Part shown: piece by piece, positions 1-11,288 of the stretch
How positions within the stretch are numbered: position 1 is the first letter of the stretch
How the letters are laid out: every line of letters begins with the position of its first letter
NCBI GenBank assembly: GCA_021234155.1
Contig: JAJEKV010000011.1
Span: 17,314,677-17,378,676 of the forward strand
Source of the DNA: Isoetes taiwanensis
Taxonomy: Eukaryota; Streptophyta; Lycopodiopsida; Isoetales; Isoetaceae
Length of the DNA: 64,000 nt
Direction: 5' to 3'
The notes under the pieces: model-generated
What the model was told of the DNA's origin: nothing
Databases searched by the model: none
What the model saw: only the letters and a program-made list of their open reading frames with translations
Program-made: the position numbers and the translations under genes

Positions 1-842
1 ATTCCGCTACACATACCTATAGTCCCTCGGGATGATGTGGTGGTGCAGTTTGGAAGGTTCATCAGGATGTTGTGTCTTCTTGTTTTGTGTGGTCTTGTTC
101 TGGGGTGTCGGCTATTCATGACACACTACCCCCTTCGAGCAAGTGTTCTCTGCAGCTTCCGGGTTCTCGATGGCTTCGGTTTGGACGTGGACATGGAGCT
201 CACTTCCCCCAGAAGGTTAGGGTGCTTCGTGGCAAGTGGTGCCATTTTGTATCGGGGTGAATGCCCTTGTGAGTCGGTTTAGGCGGTGTGTGAGCCCTCT
301 ACGCCCTTGTTGTGGCCTTCATCATGAGACCGTGGAGCATTTATGCGGTTTTATGCCCTCACTTGCGTCAGCAGGGATTGGGTTAGGGCTGCATTTTCGT
401 GAGATTGACTAGCCCGCCATTCTTGTCGCTTCATGTGTATCCGGTGCTTGGGTCGCGGCTGCGGCAAAGAAGCCTTGCATCCGTGGCTTGGTTTGGTTGG
501 TGTGGCTGATTTAGGCGGCGGAGGTTGTGGATCTTCGGGGATTCAAGAACTGCGGCCTCTCGATTCCTCGACTCGGTACAAGCTATTTCAAAGCTTTTAC
601 GGTGTTCCGGGGATTGGTAGAGGCGGAAGTTTGCCATTTGGCGGGACTTCTTGGGTGTTGTAGATGGTGATGGGTCGGTTTGTGCAGTGATATATTTGCG
701 CTTTTTCTGTGAGTGTGTTGTGGAGTGTCGAGGTATCGCTGTCTCTTTGGGGCAGTTCTCCTTCCTCCTCACTTGCTTTGTAACATTACCATTCTTTTAA
801 TATATTGACGACACAGTTCTTCAAAAAAAAAAAAAAAAAAGA
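1..842 (+). mobile_element. LINE 3' fragment with poly(A) tail
   Basis: Translation of about 72-400 gives, across one frameshift near 255, the pattern of the zinc-binding domain that follows reverse transcriptase in plant L1-type LINEs (zf-RVT): HFPQKVRVLRGKW, then VNALVSRFRRCVSPLRPCC, then HHETVEHLCGF. The Cys-Cys and His-x4-Cys pairs are visible. Downstream sequence is noncoding in all frames and ends in a run of 18 A at about 824-841. The fragment enters from outside the window and has lost its reading frame, so it is a dead 3' portion. The family assignment rests on this one domain. Confidence 0.6.
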
Positions 843-904
843 TTGACCATATATAATATACAATCAATTGGAGCAGCTCCCTTGCATAAGATATCACAGA
901 GGGA

Positions 905-1032
905 GTGAATTTAGATTGGCTTTCTGTGTGATACATGTGAGCTGGATTCAAATTGGCTTCCTGTAATACATGCACTGTTCTAGAAATATCGCGGCCTGGG
1001 GTGGATTCATATTGGCTTCATGTGATACATGT
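905..1032. repeat. Three degenerate copies of a ~32-bp unit
   Basis: Units at 905-939, 942-972 and 1002-1032 share the core ATTGGCTT followed by a T/C-rich step and GATACATG or AATACATG. They sit directly after the LINE poly(A). No function is evident. The following stretch to about 1530 is AT-rich and I see no gene in it. Confidence 0.5.
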
Positions 1033-1639
1033 ATTGTACAAGAGATGTATGTGATGAATTAATGATATAAGTCCTTTATTAGAAAAGAAGGAGCGCAAGC
1101 ACTATGGATTGCCCCAGTAGCGTGTATTAGTTGGACAATGCATTTGCAAGAGTGTACGATGTGTCATATCACGATAGATAATAATAAGGAATCAATTTAT
1201 TAATACAAGAAATTCATGTACTTCGGATTTTGTTTAATAATGAACCTGTATGGGGTGCAACATGGAAATTTTCTGACGGATGACTTCATGGTGGCATATT
1301 ATTTATAAGTATTATTGTTGTGTGCTAAACATATATATAGCTACCGCATTGTATAAGCTGGGGAGCATCGTATAGGTTCATGTAACGTCACAATTCCAGT
1401 ACAAAGTTAACATCCTAGTTGGATTAGTACAATGACTTAAAGCTTATAATGACCGCTATAAATATTCTTGAATAGCAAATGGTGCGTGAAGCTATTCTTA
1501 AGACCATCAAACACTAGAAAGAAAACAATCTTTCATAAACACCAAGTAGGCTTGTATGGTATTGCAATCTTACCATCTACATCTTTTGATGATGTATATG
1601 TATAAATGTTCAATAAACTATTTTTGTTGGTACAAGAGG

Positions 1640-2462
1640 AACATTGAGTCGTATTCTTTAGTCCTAGGTTTTTGCGAGTTTGGCCCACAATCCTTTTTTC
1701 CAACTTTGCTGGGAATTTGCCAAATGGAAATTGAGTCACTCCCATTTACCATCTTAGCGACACTATTCCAATTGAACTAGCATGACCTTGTAGTTGCCCA
1801 GCTTGACGCCATTGCCTTTCTTCACCAGCTTGCTGATATTGCCCGCCACTACTTCGACATGTTTTGAAGCAAGATATCCTTGCTTTGGTTCCTGTTAAAA
1901 AAAGGCGAGAAAAAAGCACCTCCATATTATTTTGTTCTGCATTGAATTTTGTACTCAAATCTTACTATATAGTATACTGAAATGGGCATTTAATGCATTT
2001 ATAGATCTGTCAGATTTTTCTTAACTTTTGGCATCCAGATCCATAGAATTCCAAAGTAGGATCTTGAGAAATTTCATATCTAGGGTTTCTTATCTGAAGA
2101 TCTATTATGTCCCCAACAGTAAAGATATTGGTCTTGCCTTCTACTTGCAGGTATTTGCCCACCTTAATCCTCTGTTTTTCATCTAGAAGCTCCTTTAAAT
2201 GGCTTTCCCTCAACCAAGCAGATTCGACAGTCTTTCCTATGCAGACGAAGTGTTCATCATCAGCTATGGCCCTGCCCTTTTATGTTGTGTACGCGCCATT
2301 CTGCAGCTTTGCTAGTGGTATCTTTTTCATTTAAAACTATCTCCACTTTGTTGGATTTAAGCCATGCTAATGCCTTCTTTGAGGCTTTAGGTCCCAGTGA
2401 ATGCACCAAACCTGAAAAATCTACTGCTATCTCTGCCACTGGCTCTGCGCCTATAATATATC
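1640..2462 (-). pseudogene. AIFM2/FSP1-like FAD oxidoreductase pseudogene (C-terminal half)
   Basis: Reverse-strand reading gives blocks in the order of plant apoptosis-inducing-factor-homolog A proteins, a type II NAD(P)H:quinone oxidoreductase family. First comes AEIAVDF with GPKASKKALAWLKSNKVEIV (2270-2450). Next is ESAWLRESHLKELL with KTNIFTVGDIID, the conserved GD of the second FAD-binding motif (about 2085-2225). After an intron ending in a clear AG at about 1893 comes EPKQGYLASKHVEVVAGN (about 1840-1892), then GQTRKNLGL (about 1650). The blocks lie in different frames: stops or shifts occur after GQGHS, after DIID, and within the last part (VQLE-stop, then SIGIVSLRW-stop). The NADH-binding N-terminal half is absent; an AT microsatellite lies where it should begin. 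Homology is secure; loss of function is inferred from the multiple breaks. Confidence 0.75.
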
Positions 2463-2465
2463 GAA

Positions 2466-2492
2466 ATATATATATATATATATTTTTTTGAG
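2466..2492. repeat. AT microsatellite and T run
   Basis: An (AT)n tract followed by a short T run, lying exactly where the AIFM2-like pseudogene loses its upstream exons. It is probably a breakpoint or low-complexity insertion. Confidence 0.7.
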
Positions 2493-2840
2493 GGAATGAG
2501 ATTTTTTCCATTAATTATATATTAGAAAATACATGATGACCAAATATTTGATCAAGGAAGATCAGCATACTTGAAAAAGTTTGAGCAAAACTTAAAATAA
2601 AGCTTGAAAATATTCAAGAGCATATCCAAAGATAATATGCCTTATAAAACGAAATGCTGAATATCAAAATACTGAAGGTTCCTTAGTTGAAAGTGTTATG
2701 AACTAAAAGCTGTAAAATGAGAAGATCTGAGACTGAATTGCTTGAAAATCTTTGTAGCAGCAGAGACACAAATTTGCCAATTACCTGTAAGATAAAGACA
2801 AGAAGACAACACAAAAAAAGTGGTAATGAGGGGACAAGAG

Positions 2841-3203
2841 TTATTGATCAAGGAATGGAAAACGGTCAGTGAAAGCTGGGTTCAAGATGAAGTTGGTTTT
2901 CTTTCCCCAGTCCAAACACTCCAGCAAGTCAGAAACACATGAAGTGGCCATTAGAACCAGCAGATTTCCATATGTATCTGCTTTGCATCTGTGATAGTAG
3001 TAGCATTTCCTGTAAAAGTTGAACTGCTTTTCTGTCATATGCATGCTGATAGTCTCCATAAACCAGAATAGTGTGTACATCTGATAGGTGCTCTTGCAGA
3101 ATTCATATGCCCACTGGATCTCAGAGACCGTAAATTCCTCAAGGCTTGGGAAGATTCTGTCATGAATTTTTGATTTCCAATAGTAGTCCTTATGAGCATT
3201 CAC
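2841..3203 (-). CDS. Open exon-like segment, product unrecognised
   Basis: A 120-codon open frame on the reverse strand without an ATG at its 5' end (it opens on GTG), so if real it is an internal or terminal exon. The peptide is not low-complexity: it contains FPSLEEFTVSEIQWAYEFCK, then KQFNFYRKCYYYHRCKADTY, and ends FPFLDQ before a stop. The F-T-x-x-x-x-x-W-A spacing faintly recalls SET-domain methyltransferases of the Rubisco-LSMT type, but the catalytic NHS and Y motifs are not visible and I do not claim membership. It lies upstream, on the same strand, of the AIFM2-like pseudogene but is not part of that family. Confidence 0.3.
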   Translation of the reverse strand: MNAHKDYYWKSKIHDRIFPSLEEFTVSEIQWAYEFCKSTYQMYTLFWFMETISMHMTEKQFNFYRKCYYYHRCKADTYGNLLVLMATSCVSDLLECLDWGKKTNFILNPAFTDRFPFLDQ

Positions 3204-3447
3204 ACCCTCCCCTTAATGAATTGCCTCTTAACAGGGCAATCCAAAATAAAATAAAAATAAAATGATTAGCTTTCTTCTGTTACCTTTGGCTAAAATAGGA
3301 TGGACACTACCCTTTAATTAGTCATTCTTTTTGTACCCTTTTATTAAAATGAAAATACATTATCCTTCCAATCAACACGAAATCAATATGTACTCAAGAG
3401 GCCATGCACTCGGATAAGAGGAACTTTGCCTAAGCAACGGAAAAAAT

Positions 3448-3815
3448 GGCTAGGCCATTTTCGGCCTTCTACTCCAATGCCATTGCGACACGTGTCTACA
3501 TTTCTTTTTTGCTGCTCCACTTTCTGGTCGAAATTCTGGTGGTGCACCACATTCAGCAATAAACGAAAGCTTAGCCGCTGTCCACATGATCTAGGGCTGA
3601 AAATGGGCTGCCCCTTCTTTCCATTAGTGAAAAGGCTCGTGGGCTAATTTCTGGCCGATCAAGGCAGCCTCTGCGCGTCGGCTGCCTTTCCCCGCCAGAA
3701 ATTCGCCCACGGGGCCTTTCATTTATACGTAAATGTAAGTTGCCAATTTTTCTGACCTCTACGCCTATGGTGTGTTGCCATGTGGCAGACATTCTTTTAG
3801 AGAATGTTAGGCTAG
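3448..3815. mobile_element. MITE-like imperfect long hairpin
   Basis: The best-paired part is about 3625-3725: the left arm reads AATTTCTGGCC then AAGGCAGCC, and the right arm GGCTGCCTTT then GCCAGAAATT, around a ten-base loop (TCTGCGCGTC). Pairing continues outward (GTGAAAAGGC with GGCCTTTCAT). The outer ends are CTAGGCCATT on the left and AATGTTAGGCTAG on the right, inverted relatives of each other. No coding capacity. I infer a non-autonomous DNA transposon with long inverted repeats; the target duplication is unclear. Confidence 0.5.
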
Positions 3816-3950
3816 ATTGATATTTTTTATTTTTACCTTATGTTCTTACATTTTTACTCTACATTCTATGTTTTACCCTACATTTCAACAATTTTTCCCT
3901 ACATTCTAAGTTTTCTACCCTACATTCAACTATTTCAACTTACATTATGA
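3816..3950. repeat. AT-rich array of TTTACCCTACATTC-like units
   Basis: Six or so degenerate units built on CCCTACATTC with T-rich linkers. They lie between the hairpin element and the CCR4 promoter region. No coding potential. Confidence 0.55.
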
Positions 3951-4110
3951 GATATAGTGCAATTGGATATGCCAAGTTATACTACATGGAGACAAAGGTT
4001 TTCCATGTACCTAGATTTTCCCTTGAGAATGTTCTTTTTCTTTTTTCTTGTTAGAAGTTCAAACGTGATATCACAAGCGTCACGTATTTGGAAAAAGGGG
4101 AAGCAAATGC

Positions 4111-4120
4111 TATATAAAAA
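4111..4120 (+). promoter_or_regulatory. Candidate TATA box of the CCR4-like gene
   Basis: TATATAAAAA lies about 75 bases upstream of a (CT)n pyrimidine tract at 4191-4204, a common feature of plant 5' untranslated regions, and about 320 bases upstream of the first ATG of the deadenylase gene. No other TATA-like element sits at a better distance. Transcript data are needed to confirm it. Confidence 0.4.
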
Positions 4121-4438
4121 TATACGGCCCAGATTTTTTGGGCAAAAAGTTAAACAAAGATTTTGGATATAAGGTTCTTTTTGACTAAACCTCTCTCTCT
4201 CTCTGCTCGCTTTCGATTTCATTTGTACCATGCATTCCAAGCTCTAGCTATGGCAGCTAGGTCCGGCTACCCTACCGGAGCAAGAACAAGGAGATGGGCG
4301 CTTCATCCCTTTTCTTAACCCCGAAACATTGCAGAAGAACTGGCGCCTGATGGCGGATCCGCTCATTTTTCATGGATCATTTTCTCAGAAGCCAAGCAGT
4401 GATCGGCATAGATTAGACGAAGAGCACAGCTCTCAAGC

Positions 4439-7400
4439 ATGCTGAGCGTGCTCAGGGTGCACCTGCCTTCGGACATTCCCATTGTGGGCTGTGAGCTTTC
4501 TCCTTATGTGCAACTGCGTTGCCCTGATTCTTCAGTCACAGTTGAAGACGTTCCGGAGTCGGCCCCTCTTGATGGTTTTTACCTGAGATGCAGATGGTTA
4601 GTGATCCATTTTGCTTTGCGATTTTCTTTCTGGGTTGCGTCCAACTTATTTAGGTTTGATTGGGTGAAAAATGAATTGGAATCTTCTTGAGCATTTGTTA
4701 AGAACTTTAAGAATGTTCTCTGTAGAGAATTATGTCGATGTTTTTCTTAAATTCCTTTTCCCGTTCAAAATTTAAAGTGCAAAGCCTTGTTTATTTAAAT
4801 CTTACATGAGAAATGTGGATGCAAGCAGGTATCGGATTCACAGTGATAAGAGAATTGCAGTTTGTAGTGTTCATCCGTCAGAGCTAGCGACCTTACAATG
4901 TTTAGGATGCCTGAAGACCAAGTTACCTGTCAGCAAGAGTTACCATTGTTCTGCTAAGTGTTTTTCAGATTCGTGGAGATATCATCGTTCTTTACATGCT
5001 CGGGCTGCCAGTGCAGTCAAGGAAGCCAGTGCAGAAGAAGAGGAGCTTTTCTCACGTTTCAATAGCACTGGTCCAGCAGTAATTGGGCAAGGAGGATCTG
5101 GTATAAACCTTGGATCTGTGAGTTCTGGTAATGTCAACAATGGGCCTCCATATGTTTCTATCAGAACCTCAGATCAGAGTGGAGGCGAGAAATGGTATGA
5201 AGTGGGACAAGGAAAGGTGTATACTCCAAGTGCAGAAGATATTGGATACATACTTAAACTGGAGTGTGTCATAGTTTCTTTGACTTCAGGGATGGCTGTG
5301 GGAGGCCCAACCACATTACTCACTGGTAGGGTTATTCCAGCTCCTTCTCCTACGCCTCGGCGCATGGTCTCTGTCAACAGTGCAGATGGAAACCCAGTGG
5401 AATTAGAAGGTCGTGTCCCAGCTCCAGGAACATTCACAGTAATGTCATACAATGTGCTTGCTCATCTTTATGCAACTAGTGAAATGTATAGCTATTGTCC
5501 TTCGTGGGCTCTTTCTTGGACATATAGGCGGCAGAATCTTTTGCGGGAAATTGTTGGTTATCGGGCGGACATCATTTGCCTTCAAGAGGTGCGATAAATA
5601 TTCTTGGTTGTTTGTTAAACTAGGCATGCATATATGTAACTTTTCATCATGGTTGTCATTAGTTCATTACTTACATGTGCACTTGATGATCTTACGTAGG
5701 GTGCATAACAGATTTGATAGCATTATGGGTAGTCTCCTTGCATTTGGTTAATTTTATTGTTTTTATGTGCGGCATTTGGTTGATTATATTGTTTACGTGC
5801 GTCTTTTCTTTTCTTCGTTTCAAAGCCTTTATTCAGTGGAGACTTTATGTTACAGTATCGTTTTTTTTGTAGGTCCAAAGTGACCACTTTGAAGAATATT
5901 TTTCTCCCGAATTGGAAAAGCATGGCTATGCTGCTGTTTACAAAAGGAAGACTACTGAGGTTTTTTTTCTTTAACTGATTAGCGCCCAACCTTTTGCAAT
6001 CGTTCTATGAATTAGTCATACGAGTCACCTGAATAAGACATTAATGGAAGGCAGGATCTTTTGCAGGTATACACAGGTAGTGCTTATGCAATTGATGGCT
6101 GCGCTACATTTTTTAAGCGTGATCGTTTTTTGCTAGTGAAGAAATATGAGGTATTATACTTTTCTCTCTGTTTCGCAATAGCCATTTATAACATCCCATT
6201 GGTGTATGCAATTGTGTCATATCCAGGTTGAATTTAACAAGGCAGCACAATCAATGTCTGAAGCTGTAGTTCACCCATCTCAAAGAAAGACAGCACTCAC
6301 CCGTTTGCTCAAGGTTTGTTTCTGCACATTGCATAGAAAGTATGTTTGTCAGTGATGACTGAGCTGCTCAGGTTAATCTACCAGGACAATGTTGCATTGA
6401 TCGTTGTCTTGGAGTCCCAGGATTCAATTCATGGAATGGAATTACCCTCTGCAACAAATAGGAGGCAGCTAATCTGCGTGGTACGATGTGAAATCTTTGT
6501 TTGTCAAAAAATTGGATCCTTGCTGCATGGGTTGGCCAGTTTAGTTGCATATTCTAAATTTAGTCACATGATGTAGTCTTATGAAAGAACTCAGACATGG
6601 CTCTCTTCTCTAAAACGGAGGTTGCTTTGTATAGCTCATTCAGGCTCTTTGCTTTATTCTTTCTCCCAGTTAAAGACAGCTCGCTAGAGTGTTCTTTAAC
6701 AAGTGCATATGAATTAAACAGACACTGGCAATAAACTTGGAGCTCACATAACGAGATTCTCTGTACCACAAAGGGTAATAAAGCTCTTCCAAAAATTGAG
6801 ATATATATGAGCCATTTAATAAAAACACAACTCCATTCAATTTTCTGGTTTTAGTATGATATCGTAACAATAGCTTGTCATGTATTCTGCAACTCATTTT
6901 CTGCACTCTTTTCCTACTCTAAGTTGGCATACAAACACTTCTCATCTGTCTTCTGTTATTTCAACATTTGTGTTGATTTGGGACTTTTACAGGCCAATAC
7001 TCATATCAATGCCAATCCAGAACTGAAAGATGTTAAATTGTGGCAGGTGTGTGGACAACTAAGCTAACTGTGTTTTGGTTAAAATAAGATAAAGCTTTGA
7101 CTCCTTTGGGTTTATGTTTGATATAGGTTCATACTCTTCTTAAGGGGCTAGAGAAAATTGCAGCCAGTGCAGATATTCCAATGCTGGTGGTTGGGGATTT
7201 TAATTCATTGCCTGGAAGGTATGAATGGTCTTGCAGATTGTATAACTCCACATGTCTATGCAGCTTACATGTTCTTATGGTGTTTGTTGCAGTGCACCTC
7301 ATTCACTTCTTGCAACAGGAAGTGTAGATCCAGGGCATCCAGAGTTGGATACAGATCCTCTTGGAATTCTTCATCCTCCAAGCAAGTTGTGCCATCAGCT

Positions 7401-7948
7401 ACCTCTGGTTAGATTCTGAATGTCTTGTTTGGTATTTAAGTAAGGGACTGCAAATAACTAGAAATGGAAGTCTTCATGAAAAGGCCTGTTATTCACTGCA
7501 TCGTTAATGGCAGAATTTGTTGGGTTTAGAACCAATCATATGAATTCGATTAAATTTCTTTTGCAGAGAAGCGCCTATTCTGCTTTCTCAAGGATGACGG
7601 GAACAGCCTCCAATTGTGAACGGCAACGCCAACGGATTGATTCTACAACTAGTGAACCTCTATTTACTAATTGTACACGTGATTTTCTTGGAACCTTGGA
7701 TTATATTTTCTATACAGGTAATTGTAGCTGTATGAATGTTGTATAGAGGGCGGTTCATATCCATGTCAGATTCACCATCCAATCTTTTGCTGGAATTTGC
7801 AGGAGACTCGCTGGTGGTTGAATCGTTACTGGAGCTTCTAGATGAAGACAGCTTGCGTAAAGATACTGCTCTTCCTTCTCCCGAATGGTCCTCAGATCAT
7901 ATTGCCCTGCTTGCCGAGTTCCGCTGCAGATCAAGACCAAGAAGATGA
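4439..7948 (+). CDS. CCR4: CCR4-type carbon catabolite repressor 4 deadenylase
   Basis: Catalytic subunit type of the CCR4-NOT complex, a Mg-dependent 3'-5' exonuclease that shortens mRNA poly(A) tails. Exons: 4439-4596, 4829-5588, 5873-5959, 6067-6150, 6227-6313, 6385-6480, 6993-7046, 7127-7218, 7293-7407, 7567-7717, 7803-7948. All introns are GT-AG, and the sum is 1830 bases (609 residues plus stop), close to the ~600 of Arabidopsis CCR4-1/2. The N-terminus (MLSVLRVHLPSDIPIVGCEL) and the CxxC...C zinc-finger-like region SYHCSAKCF match that family. The exonuclease-endonuclease-phosphatase domain shows FTVMSYNVLA, the metal-binding Glu in ICLQEVQSDHF, DGCATFF, LVVGDFNSLPGS, FTNCTRDF, DYIFYT and the terminal SSDHIALLAEF. 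The leucine-rich repeats of yeast Ccr4 are absent, as in plant members. All catalytic motifs are intact. Start chosen on homology; stop follows RSRPRR. Confidence 0.96.
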
Positions 7949-9401
7949 GGCCCTGGCACCACTATCATTTCATCATTTGTTGTGCTTTAATTTGGGAAGA
8001 TGCCTTGCCCATTGATATTTATAAGCATTCGTTAGCAAAGGGTGCGCCCACAGGGGACTGCTCCTTCAGAAGTGTATGTAACATGAGTAAGATATTTGTA
8101 TCAGACCACCAACTCTGGGGATGTGTAAATCTTGTCAGGTGGATGATGAGGCCATGTAAACAAACTGCTCACCATAGCATTTACAGAATCAGGAAAATAA
8201 TTTTATTCTCCCATTCAAAGAAAGTGTACGGCTAGCGGGAACTTTTTGAAGTAAAATGATCAGAAATTGAGTTACAGAAAATTTATGTTTTGACATTCTT
8301 TATATCTTCAACCCAATTCTCGGGCGTTCATGTCCCTCATTTTGACATGTTCAACCACTTTCATTGACTTTAAAGTCAACAGCATCAGAAGAATTATGTT
8401 GTAACTGTGCACAAAAGGGACAGCTATGTTCATTTTTCGGATTCTGGAAATAATATAGCTTTTTTTTAAGCAGCCTGCCACAAACAAGCAATCTGCAGGT
8501 ATTTATAGGTCTAAAGAGAAATGCCTACGAGTGGATTTTAAACTTGATTGTGCTGAAGGCGTCTTCTATTTTGGAACTGAGGGTGGCAATTCATTTTAGG
8601 GCGTATTCTTGTAAGTTTGAGGATGACAAATGGTTCTTTTGGTGGACCATTGCTACAACATTGTTCATTTTATAATTACTAGGTATTATTTATTAAAATG
8701 CCCTTATATTTTGCTTTGCTAAAATCACCAAAATACTTCGACAAGATGCTAATGCATTAATGGCTTGCCCTTTGACTCTACACCTTTTCAACCAACATAA
8801 CTATTGAATGGAAAAAAGAAATACTTGGGCCATAAGCCCTTTCTTGTCTCAAAGCAAGAAGCATACTATTTAATGGAAAACTAAATACATGGGCCATAAT
8901 CTCAAAGCAAGAGGCATTATCTATATCTAGGAGTATTTCAAGGTTTGTTGTCAAACGCTTTACTCCTCTCTTGAATTGCCAGAAAATACAAAAAACAATT
9001 TTTCAAAATGTGCATGATATACTTCTGAAAGACACGTTGTGGTTCTACCATACCTCGTAGTAGTAATCTACATTTCAAATAACAAAATTAAAGTTAGAAT
9101 GCCATTGCTACACGTTAATCTTCTCACTTGCAATATGCTATTTGGCTTAACACGAGTTCTTTCTCAAAAATCATGGATTCATCCTTTTCAAACTTGTAAG
9201 ACAATTGCAAAGATCTTAACTAGACCTCATGCTATTGATGTTTTGTTTTAGAACTGGAAGAAGGCTACTAGTAGATAAGCCATGAGAGAGGGTTGATCAC
9301 TGGTGTTTTTCAACTCAAGAGTACGATATTATTTAATCTTCTAATAAGCCTTTTGTAGTAGCATCTATTAATCATATTACTCTTTATAATATCTAATCTC
9401 T
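7949..9401. other. 3' untranslated region and intergenic DNA
   Basis: About the first 300 bases are probably the CCR4 3' UTR. The rest is AT-rich, with short repeated phrases such as ATGGGCCATAA near 8830 and 8890. I find no credible coding region or RNA gene. Confidence 0.6.
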
Positions 9402-10050
9402 ATATGTTCTTATGTTTGTCGCGCTTATCCGACCGTCCGTTCGAGATCCGACGGCTCACGTGGCTTTGGGACGTATCCTACGGCCCAGATGGCTTGGGAG
9501 TTTCTATATAGATTATAATATCTATATCTATCTAACATATATATGTTCTTATGTTTGTCGTGCTTATCCTACCGTCCGTTCGAGGTCCTACGGTTCACGT
9601 GGCTTGGAGACGTATCCTACGACCTAGATGGCTTGGGAGTTTCTATATAGATTCTATATAGACGATCCTACGGTCCAGGTTGATTTGATCCAGAAGTCGG
9701 TCCAAGATCCTATGGCTCAAGTTGCTTGGGGATGCATCTTACGGCTCGGATGGCTTGGGAGTTTCGATATAGATTATATATAGACGATCCTACGGTCCAA
9801 GTTGTTTTTTATCCTGATCGTCGCTCCGAGATCTTATAGCTCACGTTGTCTGGGGATATATCCCATGATGCACATATCCTACAGTGCACATGGCTTTGGG
9901 AATTATATGTAATAGATCCTATGGCCCAGGTTGTTCTTGATCCTGATCGTCGATCCAAGATCCTAAGACTCATGTTGCTTCATATTTTTGCCACGTGGCG
10001 CGATCTCGACCCTTAATCAGGTCCAAGATCCTACAGCTGACATTGAATGC
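9402..10050. repeat. Tandem array of ~120-137-bp units
   Basis: Units begin near 9402, 9541 and 9665, with further degenerate ones to about 10050. Shared phrases are GGACGTATCCTACGG, GATGGCTTGGGAGTTTC, TATAGATTATA and GACGATCCTACGGTCCA. Divergence rises to the right. The open frame at 9412-9627 is just two repeat units and is not a gene. Confidence 0.75.
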
Positions 10051-10199
10051 TAGCACTTTAGGAGAGACTTTTAAAAATTTTATGTTGTTTAGAGGATTTG
10101 AGCCTTAGTCATTGCTCTCGAGGTCCCACATCTATCCACTACCCACTACACCAAGAATTGATTCATTAAAACAATTGATATTTTAATATTAAGGATAAT

Positions 10200-10960
10200 A
10201 ACACAATTAAAATAAAATAGGTTATAATGTTCTAGAATGTTTTAGATAGTTCTAGAAAGTTCTAGAATGTTATGGAAGGCTCCAGCAAGCTCTAGAAAGT
10301 TCTAGAATCTTCTAAATAGTTCTAGAATGCTCTAGAAAGTAGAAAGTTCAAAAAAGCTTTAGAATATAAAAGAATTTAGGAAGAATCTAAGGGAGTCCTT
10401 GTTCCTGAATGTTGTAGAAAGTTCTAGAATGTTCTAGAATGAAACGAAATCTATGGGAATCCTTCTAGAAAGTTCTAAATTGTTCTAGCAAGTCTAAAAT
10501 ATTCTAGAAAGTTCTAGAATGTAAGGGAATTTACAAGAATATAATGGAATCTAAGGAAATAATTCCAGAAAGTTCTAAGATGTTCTGAAAGTTTCAGAGT
10601 GCTTCTGAAAGTCCTTGAATGTTCTAGAAAGTTCTAGAATGTAAAGAAATCTAGAAGAATCTAAAGGATTCGAAGAAAATCTCATAAAATGTAAAGGAAT
10701 CTAAGAAAATATTCATAAGTCTAAGGGGATCTCTTAAAATCTAGGGGGATCTTCATAAAATCTAAGGGAATCTAAGGGAATCTTGAAAGTCTTAGAGTAT
10801 CTAGGGGAATCTTCATGGAAACTATTTGAATCTCACATAATGTAAGGGAACCCAAGGGAATCTTCACAAAAACTTGGAGAATCTAGAGGAATCTCATAAA
10901 ATCTAAATAGGGCAATCTCGATGGAATCTTAAAGAATCTAGAGGAGCCGTAAAAACATGT
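10200..10960. repeat. TTCTAGAA-rich array
   Basis: Dozens of TTCTAGAA palindromes or one-base variants, frequently spaced two bases apart (TTCTAGAAAGTTCTAGAATG). After about 10640 the array degrades into AATCTAAGGGAATCT-like units. Each TTCtaGAA is the inverted GAA/TTC pair of a heat-shock element. The same word recurs at 57.8-58.7 kb and in the LTRs of the 13.6-kb chromovirus. Confidence 0.75.
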
Positions 10961-10968
10961 TAAAATTG

Positions 10969-11062
10969 GATCCCTCCCTCCCTCCCTCCCTCCCCTCCCC
11001 CTCCCCCCCCCCCCCCTCCCCTCTCCCTCTCCCTCTCCCTCTCCCTCTCTCTCTCTCTCTGC
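10969..11062. repeat. Pyrimidine tract (CCCT)n/(CT)n
   Basis: A pure C/T run that simplifies to (CT)n at its right end, immediately 5' of the SINE. It is the left-most of four (CT)n tracts that bound the SINE and the two LINEs. Confidence 0.9.
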
Positions 11063-11288
11063 ATGAAATGCATGCGTTTAGTCTAGTGGTAACACACTAG
11101 GTCTAGCAACTATAGGTCTCGAGTTCGAGACCGCCGAATCGCACGACTCGAATGTTGGGTGTCAAAACCCACAGGCGCAATGTAAAGTGGTTGGGGGAGG
11201 GCCCAACCAAGCAATGTAGTGTGGTGTGTGGTCACATGTCCGGTTGGATCTTTGCCCTAGTGGCGTGGCGTTAAAATACGACGACGTA

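Noticed and set aside
2841-3203. SET-domain methyltransferase exon
   Set aside because: Only a vague F-T...W-A spacing; no NHS or catalytic Tyr motif. Left as unrecognised.
9412-9627. 71-codon open frame
   Set aside because: Covers two tandem repeat units and repeats its own peptide; no independent coding evidence.
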